From assembly GCA_024195265.1 (NCBI GenBank), contig JAJLRJ010000005.1, positions 41,007,280 to 41,071,279 on the forward strand: 64,000 nucleotides of DNA. Reading direction: 5' to 3'. Positions 53,924 to 64,000 of this stretch are shown one piece after another. Every line of letters starts with the position of its first letter. The first letter of the stretch is position 1. Made by a program: the position numbers and the translations under genes. Under the pieces are notes generated by a model. That model worked only from the letters and a program-made list of their open reading frames with translations. It ran no database searches and had not been told where the DNA came from. This stretch comes from Dendrophyllia cribrosa. Lineage: Eukaryota > Cnidaria > Anthozoa > Scleractinia > Dendrophylliidae.

Positions 53924-56900
53924 CTAAAAGGAATGTTATAGACCAGTCGTTAAAAGAGCTAAGCTATGTCATGTGGAGTGTTATTTTTTGGCCGGCAAAA
54001 ACATGAAATGATTACAGATTATCTAACACCATGAGGAAGATATCAATTCAAAAACAAGATTAACAAATTTCGAAAAGAAATTCAAACATAGTCAGTTTTT
54101 AACGACAAAAGCTGGAAAAATTCAATTTTGGACAAATAAACTGAACACAATGTGACCTTAGGAAAACCAGTCTGATAACAACTACTGCTAAAAACATTTG
54201 TATAATTACGAAAATTGCATTCAAGGCTCAAATTCTTATCTTAGTTAGCTTGCTATCAGTTAGTTGGGATGGGGACAGGGGGCGGGAGCCCGGGAGAACA
54301 GAAGGCAAGAGAGGTACGGGAGACGGGAGAAGAAGGGGCGGGAAGCGAGATCTCTACGAGGGCGGGAAGCGGGAGAGAAAATCAAAAAGGCAAGCGTTCG
54401 TTATTTATTACTGTTTATCATCCAGTCAAAAACATGAACCCAACAACGTTTTTTGACTTCCATTTAACGTCCTCCGAGGCTTTAAACAAAATTTATATGC
54501 GAGAAAATGTAAATTCGTACTCGGTCGTACTCGGTCGTACTCGGTCGGCTGTGTCATAGGTCATGAATGACATGACATGACACATGTACAAGTGTGTCGG
54601 GGCGGGATCCGGAAGACAAGGGGACACAAAGGTACGGGAGGCGGGAGAACGGGATACGGAAAGCGGGAGGTTTTGACCCCACCCCCTCCCCCCACCCCAC
54701 CAGTAAAAAACTCTTAAAGCCCGGTTTCATTACTTGCAGAGTTCGACTTGTTTCACATTTAAGATGATCATCTATGAGGCGTTCTTAAATTGTTGTCGAA
54801 AGTAGTTTCACAATTGCTTTGGTTTTACATTGCTACGCTTTGTGGTTGGCTAAAAATTCTTACCCCACTTTATCAACCAATCAAAGGTGAACCCAAAACC
54901 AATCGTGACTTACTCGCACGTCACGTTAAATTCCCGCGCTTGGCGCCGGCTACATGTATTTATTTGTTTTGAGTTCTAATTGGTTCATTGGATTGCCTGT
55001 GTATGTTGTGATTGGCCAGAGTGATAACTTTGGTTTGGGTTTTACAACACACAAGTAAAAACCGCTTGTAATAAACCATTAAAATGTATAATCAGGTTAA
55101 ATTAATACCTTGGTTGGCGTTGTAGTCCACGGCTAGTCTACTGACAGCCTCAATATGAGCAGAAGGTTTGGTCTGAAGAAAAGAAAACATCTTAGCTTAA
55201 ACATATAAAAAGGTAAAATAGACATAAAACTAGAAATATATATATAGATAGGCTGAGCCTAACAGCGTAGCTCTCTGAACAGAAAGCCGATGATAAGCTT
55301 AACTAAGGTGAGAGGTCGGAAGCACAAGAATTAAGATTGACGACCGGGCTATTTTTCAATTTTAGCAATTCTCAAAAACGGTATTACGCGACCGTCTGCT
55401 CAGTACATTTATACCGTACAAAAGTTCACAAAAACAACTTTTTCTCGGTCTAGAATAACTAGTATGACTAATTTCCCAATACAAAATTGCCCAAGAAACT
55501 GATTTGGAAATCAAAATTGCAAAAAATACTTGTTCACACGCTTTTCCCGCGCTTGGCGCCTGCTACATGCATTTGCTTTCAGTTCTGATTGGTTCCGCCA
55601 TTGGATTGTCTGTGTCTGTTCTGATTGGCCAGAAAGGTTACTTTGGTTTTGGTTTTATGACACTCAATAGATCTACACCTATTGCGATATATTAAAATTC
55701 TGACTTGGTTTCGAGGCTTACAGAAATAAAACTAAAGAAATCTCATGAGGTTCAGGGATGCATAATTTATTTATTTGTTTTATTCCTCTAATAATTTATT
55801 TAATAATTTAATTTATTTTCTTTTGTTTTATTCCCCTAAGCCTCGGAGCAAAGTTTTAACATGACCTTTTGAATACTGCTCTAACATTTATCCACTTAAA
55901 TTAAATCTTAAATAATCGATCCCATTCTGACCCTATTCACTCTATTTATAACATTAAGTTTGCAAGTATTTCGCTAACATTCTGAAAATCAATCTTTCTG
56001 TCAGAATTTTTACGGCTCTTACCCGAGTACAGCCGGAATCGTTGGCTCTTTCCTCTATGATTTTGTCAAAACTCTCACCGTCAGTTTCACTTGGTATCTA
56101 TGATGAGCAGTCAGTAGTTAAGGGTATTTCGTAAACTGAGTGTCACAGAAAACAGCTGAGAAGTCTACTTTTATATACGTGGCAAACAAAAAAAGAAAGA
56201 AATGACAAAACTGAACGAAATCAGGCAGAATTCTTTTTGCAATGGAAATACGAGAGTAACCGGTTGCGCGAAATTCGTTGTGCCGACTGTTCATTGATTA
56301 AGAGATGTGTTTTAGTCTGTTTTTAAGCTGTTATGCTAAGCTACCTTTTTTAAGCCTGGTTTAAGCGTAAGACGTATAGCATAAGCACAAGAAACTTATA
56401 CCGGTCAGACGACGCGAGCACCAGCCTTGCAAATGGACTTGGGCTTGAGCTTGTACTTGCGTCGTTGCGTCGTACGTTTCAACCGGGAAAACACAAGCAC
56501 AAGCATAAGCAAAACTCTTCCAGGTCCGCCATGTTGAATTCAAATTTGGCGGCAGTGGTTTAAGGTTTCTTTCTTTGCTACAATTCATGTTTCAGCATAA
56601 AGGAATCGTTCAGTCCTTCTTTCTTTTGGAGGGGGGCTCTCATAAAATGACAGCAGTGCTCGTCGAGATTCAAGTACCTTCTAGGGTGTTTTTCGAAAAT
56701 TTCCGACGTAAAACCCTTGTCATTTTTATATGTGAGTTCCCCCCGTGGTGTCCATTTGTGACGAGGAAACACAGCGCATTTTATAAGTCGTGCAGCTTGG
56801 CTTGTAGCCAAGCGCACGACTAATAATGAGGCCTAGGAACTAGGCAAGATGATTAGATGCACGGGAGAATCAGCAGGGGAAGAGGTCAAAAGGACAGTAG

Positions 56901-57418
56901 CAATCAAGTTCACTGTCAGAAAGTACGGTTCTTACCTGAAAATCAATGACATCACTCTCATCACTGGCTCTTGCATCTATTTTCTCACCCTCAGTTTTAC
57001 TTGGTATCTGTGAAAATCACCCGTTAGTTTCTTTCGTAAATCGGCATTACAGAAAACAGCTGTCTACTTTTATACATAAGGGAAAGGAAAAAAAAATAAA
57101 AGAAACATATCAGGCCAGATTAAGGAATGGTTATAATCCATTAATATGAAAGAGATAAACCAATGCACTATTGAACGATATGTTAAACGATGGAAAAAGA
57201 TTCCTGCATGGCTGCTAAATATTTAATAAAGAAGTTTTAAAGTAAAACATTGCAGCTTTTTCGTGGCTTGTCCTCGAACTAAAATGGTATCGGCGCGCTC
57301 ACTGTGATAAAAATTATATCAGCGAAAAACTTACTTGGTTGCCGAATAAGCAAGCTGCTCGGCAGAAATCCAAGTTGGCACAAACCAGCAGGACAACAAA
57401 GACAAAAACGATCTTCAT
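53514..57418 (-). CDS. Secreted TNF-superfamily ligand (complete, 5 exons, 234 aa)
   Basis: A ligand of the TNF family, expected to trimerise and bind a TNF receptor outside the cell. Exons: 57335-57418, 56936-57007, 56023-56097, 55109-55172, 53514-53923; all GT-AG, all in frame. Residues 1-21 are a cleavable-type signal peptide (MKIVFVFVVLLVC then FCRA). A short acidic spacer (29-77) comes next. The TNF homology domain (about 78-210) has KPSAHIEAV, WTENARFSDLAGGMTYRDGL, VPISGRYYIYTQLYFHG, VFKLNNGDRISVV and CYFGAYLI, the family's closing strand. It differs from most TNF ligands in lacking a type II membrane anchor, and runs 25 residues past the usual end. A C1q domain is the main alternative but fits less well. 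Confidence 0.88.
54263..54690. repeat. Purine-rich GGGAGACGGGAG-type repeat
   Basis: Two blocks (about 54263-54380 and 54597-54675) of ACGGGAGACGGGAGAAG and GCGGGAAGCGGGAG units in TNF-like intron 4, with a short (CGGTCGTACT)n run at about 54521-54545. Confidence 0.65.
54776..55068. mobile_element. CCAAT/TTGGCGCC element, copy 2
   Basis: Shares TGTCGAAAGTAGTTTCAC, CCCGCGCTTGGCGCCGGC and AATTGGTTCATTGGATTG with 26874-27150; its left terminus is decayed. In TNF-like intron 4. Confidence 0.75.
55109..55172 (-). CDS. TNF-like exon 4 (first TNF strand)
   Basis: 21 codons plus one base, TKPSAHIEAVSRLAVDYNAN; acceptor TTCTTCAG, donor GTATTA. Confidence 0.88.
55532..55672. mobile_element. CCAAT/TTGGCGCC element, copy 3 (partial)
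   Basis: Only the right half: TTTTCCCGCGCTTGGCGCC to TTTGGTTTTATGACACTC. In TNF-like intron 3. Confidence 0.75.
56023..56097 (-). CDS. TNF-like exon 3 (spacer repeat b)
   Basis: 25 codons, IPSETDGESFDKIIEERAND then SGCTR; acceptor CATCATAG, donor GTAAGA. Phase 0 on both sides. Confidence 0.82.
56624..56751. mobile_element. Short relative of the 27786-28122 element
   Basis: GGGGGGCTCTCATAAAATGA at the left and TTATATGTGAGTTCCCCCC at the right, with TGCTCGTCGAGAT inside. In TNF-like intron 2. Confidence 0.65.
56936..57007 (-). CDS. TNF-like exon 2 (spacer repeat a)
   Basis: 24 codons, IPSKTEGEKIDARASDESD then VIDFQ; acceptor TTTCACAG, donor GTAAGA. Phase 0 on both sides; resembles exon 3. 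Confidence 0.82.
57335..57418 (-). CDS. TNF-like exon 1 (signal peptide)
   Basis: 28 codons: MKIVFVFVVLLVCANLDF then CRAACLFGNQ; donor GTAAGT, phase 0. Reading continues rightward as intron/UTR. Confidence 0.88.
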
Positions 57419-57708
57419 CTCAACAGATCTCAAAGTGACTCTGCAAAATAGAAGTAAATAATCGACGTTTATCGTGAAATGAGTTTTATTCAGGCCAGAA
57501 CAGTATATAGTTAAAAAAAAACACCAAAATTTTTTGTTCAATTCAAGTTTCACATCTTTTATCAAGTGATTTTTTATTTCTGCCCAAGCCATTTTCAGTG
57601 GAATTTCATTAGCCAGACTTCGATTGTGCTTTTGAACGCTTGCACCGTTTGGGACAAAATAGAAATTAAAAGATAGAAAAAAATTCTAAAATTGCGCCAT
57701 GACTAGTT

Positions 57709-58672
57709 TTAAACCCCATTTACACGGGCTAAAAATTCGGCACGGCACCCTAAATATTCGGCACGGTACCAATGATTTTTGGGCACGGCACTCTCAGTTA
57801 TCTACGTGTAAACGTGTCGGACCCAAACACAATGTGGCACTGGTGCCCAAAATTTTAGGGGTGCCGTGACTACCTCCAGGAGGTAGTCTCGGCACGGGTA
57901 AAAGAAGGCACCGTGCCAAAAAATGTTCGATTTCTAATAATTTTGAACGAATTTTAAGCCGTCACGCATGCGTAGCAACCATTGTAATTTCAAAATGGCG
58001 GACGATACAGACAGACCGATACGATACATATAGGAAATCGTATGAACTACTTGTGCATTTCATGATTTATGGGCACGAGTGATGTTTTGAAATTTTGAAA
58101 TGAAACGCTGCAATGGTTTCCATTATTTTTAACCAATCAATAACAATCTTTTGACAGGTAAACCATGCCTGAAATCTAAAAATTGATCACATCATTTAAA
58201 GAAATATTTAAGCTTGAAGTTCCAAACTTTTAAAGTAAGTGCAACAGGTTTGCAGCTTTCTTATTGTACTTTACAACCTAGATTTGCACTCTACAATAAT
58301 TATGCATTCGTCATTGGCCAATCAGAAACTGTATATTTTGCAGAGTATATTATAAGAAACGTCACAATACAGACGATACATTCCTTTCAGATGTCTTTCG
58401 TAACGTTGATGTCCTTCTTGTTGTTCTAGGCGCCGATTTCTAATCAATAACCGTTAAACAGTGACAATAATATCATTTCCCGCCATTTCCCGGGGAAATA
58501 CAGGCGAATATTAGGGGTGCCAATACAGAAGTTGGTACCGTGCCCATTTGAGAGAAATTCCACTATTTTGTTCGTGTAAACTGGGAGTGCCGTGCTTAAA
58601 TAGTTTGGGCACGGTACCGAAATTTGGGGGTGCCGTGCCGATTTTTTTTGCGCGTGTAAATGGGGCTTTAAA
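57709..58672. mobile_element. TIR element rich in GGCACGG motifs
   Basis: TTAAACCCCATTTACACG at the left and CGTGTAAATGGGGCTTTAA at the right. Both end regions are crowded with GGCACGGTACC, GGGCACGGCA and GGGGTGCCGTG. The middle (58000-58440) has an open frame (58214-58429) with no recognisable similarity. Confidence 0.8.
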
Positions 58673-58942
58673 ATCCGTGCGGCGTCAATGCATAGGCCAA
58701 TGTTAAGTAATTGATCACAGTACTTCTTACGTGTGAAATTACGCGTTGATCCTTTCTGTTAAAATTAGCGTTTAACTGAGAAGGAAATTTTAGATTGAGA
58801 GCGCATGCAAGAAAAACGTAAAGGGTATATATATAGTCTCATGATACGCTTGGAATAGCAATTATAATAGCCATTCCAAACTAATGCTCGAAAGAAGAAC
58901 ATCAGAACTGATATTTTCTCTTGTGTCCAACACTAACAGACT

Positions 58943-59443
58943 AAAGGCTGGTTCTCATTTAATCGTCCCGGTCGTCCCGGTCGTCTGAGTCGTTTCAAAA
59001 AGTGCACGGACGACCGGGACGATTATATGAGAAACTTCTGAGACGATCCGGGACGATCGCAAACGACCCGGACGACTGGGACGATCGTGAAAAAATTAGG
59101 GACGATCATATGAGAACTACTCTCAGGCGATCGGGACGACTACAGTACTGAGGCGATCGAAGCGTCCCAAATCTACCCCAGAATGCACTATTATTTCCCA
59201 GTATTCATAGCACTACCAGTTCCAAAATGGCGACAACTTCATTTCTTTTTACGATTCTCGCGCCCAAAATATGTTGTCGGACCCACTTTACGACCGCGCT
59301 ATTGACGTTTGGGACGACCGGGACGATCATATGAGAACCCAAATCGCTTGAGTCGTTCCGATAGTCTGAGACATTGGCAAAAAACTTCGAAACGACTCTG
59401 ACGACCGGGGCGACCGGGACGATTATATGAGAACCAGCCTTAA
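58943..59443. mobile_element. TIR element rich in GGGACGAT motifs, TAA flanks
   Basis: AAGGCTGGTTCTCATTTAAT with CGTCCCGGTCGTC at the left is matched by GACCGGGACGATTATATGAG and AACCAGCCTT at the right. ACGACCGGGACGAT-type units recur throughout, always followed by CATATGAGAA or similar. TAA at both sides. Confidence 0.82.
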
Positions 59444-62400
59444 CTGACAGAGCGAAAAATCAAATACGCCTTTGTTTCCCTACAATTAAGAAAATTTAAT
59501 ACAAAAGAACTTTGAGGCTGCGATTTGTCAAACTTTTATTTGTTAAGGGCCTAATATAACAGGTGCCACGAGGCTGAGCCTCTAATTTTATTGGCCCTGG
59601 TATCACGAAGCTCGATTTCAGGGCTAGGGTCCATTCTTCTGTTATTTGTTCTATTGTTTTCTCAGCCAATCCTATGAGGCGTTCCGAGAGCTTCGTGCCC
59701 GCCCTAATACAAGACAAAGCGTAAATAAAATTACAAGTGTAGCCGCTTCATTGCTGTCACTGCAATTAAAAAATAGCAATTATAACTCTTATGCTCGGAA
59801 GCAGAACTGCATCAGAACTGTTATTGCCACGGTCTCCCATGTCCAACACAAAAAAAGCGTAAATAAAAACTACCTTGTATCTTTTTTAATTTTGTATTTA
59901 CAAGAAACATTTTTCTGAAAATGCTATGCTAACGCATTTGTGCTAGATCAGAGATGTGCAGCCAGACTATCTCCCATCTGAAAGCCTGATGCTACCAAAG
60001 CTTTATTAAAAGAAACTGAGTAATCGAAAACATATGGCAAACGCAGTCTGCGCTACAAGAAGCAGAATTTTATGCTAAATGCAAGGTGAAATAAACTATA
60101 TTTTATTTACCCGACTTATCGGGTATTTGTACCTTTATACCCCCCAAAAATCTTAGCATGACAAAATAGATATCTATGTAAAACCCTTACCAGTTTTTAG
60201 CACCATAGGTTCCCTTTCTGAGGAGAAATAAAGCCGCCAATTCAAGTACTTCTAACCACCCGCTTTTGAACTGTAATGAAAACCCTCGTGCTTTATAACA
60301 TATTCAAGATCTCCGGATATTTGCTGTCACATTCCTCACGTCACAGGCAGTTTGCAATTTGGGGATAACGGGTCTTGATATATTTCATTTTATCATTGTA
60401 TAACATGTCCTTTTTTCGAAACTCATCTGCGATAACTATTGTGTTTGTTTCAAAATTTCGTAAAAGAAAACAAGAGAAAAGTTTCCCGCATTTTGCGCCT
60501 GGAAGGCATCTGGGATGGAAACAAAAATTACTTCATCTTGTTAAAATAGAGAATGAAAAAAATTATCATTTTGAAGTTCCATTTGTCAAATTTGACTTGT
60601 TGATTTTTTGAAGTATTTCTAAAGGAAATCGTGTCTTTATTTTTCTCTTCAAATCGTTTTATTAATCAGAGCACTGGATGATCGTTTTTTTTTTCGGTCT
60701 TAGTTTTCGCATTTTCACGGCCACCATTAAATTTGCATGTTCCTGAAGAAAAGCTCAACGTATTTCTGTAACGTCACAGAGAGCTGCGGGAAATCCAAAT
60801 GAGTAGTTTAAAAGAAAATTTGCCCGAGCTAAAACCTGTTCGTTTCGACTGTTTTCCCGGTTTTTCCGAATCATAAAGGTAAAAATGCCAGGATCTTGAT
60901 CAGTGTTGTGTATGGGCGTGAGAAAGAGGCTGATAGAAATGCAGAAATTTCGCTACACAATTCAAAAAATTAAGTCGAAATAATAGCACGCCGAAAGAAA
61001 AACAATGCATAATTAAAAAGCGAAAAGCAATCATCCCGTGCCTGATGAAAAAACGGTTTCGAGAGGTAAGTAAATGCACGATTTCCATTCGAAATATTTC
61101 ATTGCTGTAAATTTGACCGCACGAATCGAAATTATACACAAGGACTTGATGGCATGAATTACCGTATGTGGGACTCGTATCATTTGTGCGCATGCTTTTA
61201 CCGAAAGGAGGGCGATTTGAACAATTAAACTTTGAACTTTATGTAAATTACTTTTAAATGGCATGCCCTTCGGTCGCACTAAGTTTTCTCTCTGTGAGTT
61301 GATTGTTACGAAACCTGTTGTACACCGGTATCCTGTCTATACGTGTAATTTATACTGTTTCATATAGAGGTACTGCTACTAGGTGATTTTACGGAGATTT
61401 AATTTGCCTTTAAAATGGTAGAGTAGCCAGGTGAAAAGGGGTCGCAGTTTATTTGACAAAATTTGACAATGTCTGGTTGCGAGGCGCTCTTCAGTATTGT
61501 AGCTGTTAATCTACTTCGGCATTGAACACGTCACCGATATTGTCATATGAGGTGGAAGACACGTGATGTTCTTCTTACGCCAGAGACAGCTCTGTCAAAG
61601 TTTAGTGGCAAGGTTATGTAACTACCTATTTCCGGGTTGATCATGTGGCCGAAGACGTGGTATACCGCTTAGACCTAAGTGAACTGAAATGAAATGACAA
61701 GAGGCTAGGATAAATGATTGCTTACGTTCATTCAGGTTGTGAAATGTGAATGAACGTTTCTTTTAACTTGACAGCTATTCACTCCGAACATTACTTCGTC
61801 TACATTTTATAACTAGGCCTTGGTTCCGTACTAGAAAATGTTTAGTTGAGATAATAGCAACTTCAGGTTTGGTCACGTGAATGACAGACGACGTCCAACA
61901 CACTACATGGACAACTTCAGTTTGTCCAAGTTTGGTTGTCCGAGAAAGATATGCATGACTGGCGAAATCCTGGTCCTCACAACTTAGGGCTGGTAACCCT
62001 GTTGTGCAAACTGAAGAACGCACGGTAAAATCCATTACTGGACTAACCACGCATAAATGTTTGGAGCGTCATCTGTTTTGATAAATTAAATTAAACAAAA
62101 GGATCATAACAGCATTGTTTAGTTTTAATTAAAGTGATCCAGACTCTTAAAGTGATGAAACTGAATAGTTTCACAGTTCTTGCTAATGATGGACCCTAAA
62201 AGATCCTGTCGGATACTTAAGCTAAGTAATAACGAAAAAAAGTAAATTAGGCGACAAAGTCTAACTATAACATAACTCGTAGTGCGCGTATACCAAGCTC
62301 AAATTCATTAACTGATAGGATTAACTCAAAATAATGTTCGTTCACAATTTAGTTAATGTTCCTGGCTTACTTGACAAACGTTTAACAGTGAGCGCAATTA

Positions 62401-62613
62401 AATGGGCTCGACTCATGCAGAGACAACAAAATGAGCTAAACTGATTTGAAAGGCTTAATAGCACAACACGCAAGTAAGCATGTGTAAAGGGCCCAGAGAA
62501 AAAAAAATGGCGTTTACAAAATGAAAAAAAAAGGAATTTTCTTTGTGCCTAGTACAAACTGCGTGTTTATTTAAAAAATTTCTTAATGTTTTTCCAAACA
62601 ATGTTGTTATATA
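59444..62613. other. Intergenic, no gene seen
   Basis: AT-rich with scattered short palindromes (for example CCACGAGGCTGAGCCTC at about 59565). Short frames on either strand show no family motif, no splice pattern and no shared phase. Confidence 0.45.
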
Positions 62614-62617
62614 GCTG

Positions 62618-62763
62618 GCCCCGGTTGTTCAAAAGGTGGATAGCGCGATCCATCGAATAAATCACTACCCAGTGGATGAGTATTAACAAAATCCATTGTG
62701 TTATTCACTGGATAGTGATTTATCCGGTGGATAGCTTTATCCACCTTTTAAACAACCGAGGCC
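62618..62763. mobile_element. Short TIR element (GGTTGTTCAAAAGGTGGATA family)
   Basis: GGTTGTTCAAAAGGTGGATA at the left and TATCCACCTTTTAAACAACC at the right, with repeated CACTGGATAGTGAT inside. The end type resembles the 24616-24853 element. Confidence 0.8.
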
Positions 62764-62958
62764 AGCGAAGACAACCCACTCTGAAGCCTAATACAGTCAG
62801 ACACTGAAAACAGGGCACTTGAAGTACAAGGGAAAATTTCTCAAACGTTGGGCCTAAACTTGGTTTTAAAACCACATCAAAGTAAAGCCTCAGAGTTATA
62901 AGCTCACACGTGTGGGTATCTCGCGCGATCGCAAGCGAGAAGAGATTATTATAAGCCA

Positions 62959-63141
62959 TAGACCACTTTCATAATGGCGGCCGATTTATTTATTCTTTTA
63001 TATGTATGTTAATTAGCCTCACTGGCCTCGGTAACATGTGCAAAATTCAAAAGAATTTTTACTCTAAAATGAGGCCAGTGAGGGTAATTAACATACATAT
63101 AAAAGAATAAATAAATCGGCCGCCATTATGAAAGTGGTCTA
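62959..63141. mobile_element. Near-perfect foldback element
   Basis: TAGACCACTTTCATAATGGC, GGCCGATTTATTTATTC and TTTATATGTATGTTAATTA are all matched inverted on the right, ending ATGAAAGTGGTCTA. The loop is about 40-50 bases. Confidence 0.88.
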
Positions 63142-63537
63142 TTGACAGCGTCTTTACATAATTATCGGTCGTGCTAAAGGTCATTTTCATAACTACTCTT
63201 TAGCCGCTTCCAAAATGTTGCTTTTGAGGCTTCAATTCGATTGTAGTCCTCCCAGATAAATGTATACGGCTTCTTAAATACTTCTGCGTCAGATATAGAT
63301 CGAAAACAGACGTAAAATGTGCAAAAAGTTGAATAATCTTCATGGTGGCGACACTCGACGAAGCAAATAACAACGAGGCCTTTTAGCATGTTTCGGAAAA
63401 ATCTTCATTAAAATCAGTAGTTGATCCAAATTCTCTGCCCCAGTAACAAGTATTAAAGGTTTTTAAAATCCCTACAAGAAACATTAGTCAAATTTTATTG
63501 GGTCTTCTGATTCTCATCCACTATTTTATACTGGCGA

Positions 63538-63685
63538 ATAGGTGGTTTTCATGTTGCGTCATCGCCGCCATGCTGGTGGACATAAACAATAGTTCTCTCA
63601 TTAGCTCCTTTTGTTCGTCCACCAGCATTTGTTCGTTTCACTATTGTTATCTATGTCTCTAGAGATTGATTGCAAACCACCTATA
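63538..63685. mobile_element. Short TIR element
   Basis: ATAGGTGGTTTTCA at the left and TGCAAACCACCTATA at the right; CTGGTGGAC and GTCCACCAG pair inside. Confidence 0.6.
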
Positions 63686-64000
63686 AAGCGAATAAAGCAT
63701 GCACTTACATTATTCCTTGCGGAGCTAGCAAAGTAAAGCCTTTAGATCCCCCTTCTGTTGTCCATTTGAGCATACCTTGGGTCTTTGCAGTAGTAGACCA
63801 TCAAAAACATCGAACAACAATTCGAAAATGGGCGCCATTTATGCCTGACTCGACAGACATCATACGCCACTTTCGACCTCGGCCGGCACTGGGCACGCGG
63901 GAGAATTCAACTTCACTCGTGCCCAGTGCATGCTTTATTAATCGAGCAGAATGCCAAGTCTGCCCGTTTTATAAATTCACTTTTATACACCTTATTCATA

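Noticed and set aside
61775..62050. 91-codon minus-strand frame as an exon
   Set aside because: No flanking acceptor/donor of consistent phase and no recognisable motif.
63174..63389. 71-codon minus-strand frame as an exon
   Set aside because: It ends in a stop inside AT-rich sequence beside a foldback element; no partner exon found.

Overview
The window looks like nuclear DNA of a cnidarian, most probably an anthozoan such as a stony coral or sea anemone. This is inferred from gene content: an intron-rich diaphanous formin, a NACHT-WD40 receptor-like gene, a TNF-family ligand and a KCTD-TLDc gene. The repeats agree with it: a tyrosine-recombinase (DIRS-type) retroelement, tRNA-derived SINEs and very many short inverted-repeat DNA elements. 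The sequence is AT-rich, introns use GT-AG, and no operons or bacterial signals are seen. Species cannot be fixed without a search.

Layout. 2.08-20.59 kb (minus): the first eleven coding exons of a diaphanous-related formin (435 codons; N-terminus and GBD/DID region). The coiled coil, FH1 and FH2 must lie beyond the left edge. Its introns carry a decayed DIRS-type element on the opposite strand (about 6.09-9.29 kb), a 2.5-kb TTAA-flanked element, hairpins and a duplicated SINE. 20.6-29.1 kb: intergenic, almost entirely repeats (TTAA elements, LINE remnant, C-rich tracts). 29.14-41.11 kb (minus): a complete nine-exon NACHT-WD40 gene (1751 codons, NWD1-like: DUF4062, NACHT, WD40). 41.3-43.5 kb: repeats. 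43.56-45.15 kb (plus): a KCTD-type BTB plus TLDc gene with an unrecognisable domain start and a frameshift. 45.6-51.1 kb: a direct duplication of about 1.4 kb whose left copy ends exactly at a TTAA-flanked inverted-repeat element carrying a broken NHL-like gene. 51.7-52.95 kb: second copy of the 24-26.8 kb repeat region. 53.51-57.42 kb (minus): a complete five-exon secreted TNF-superfamily ligand (234 aa). 57.7-64 kb: further inverted-repeat elements and no convincing gene.

The genes are unrelated single-copy eukaryotic loci rather than a pathway. The NACHT-WD40 protein, the TNF ligand and the TLDc protein belong to families linked elsewhere to stress, innate immunity and cell death, but nothing in the sequence shows that they act together. 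The strongest structural theme is repeated insertion of short elements at TTAA, with nested copies and at least one filled/empty site pair. All exon joins were built by hand from splice signals, reading phase and protein similarity; no transcript data were available.
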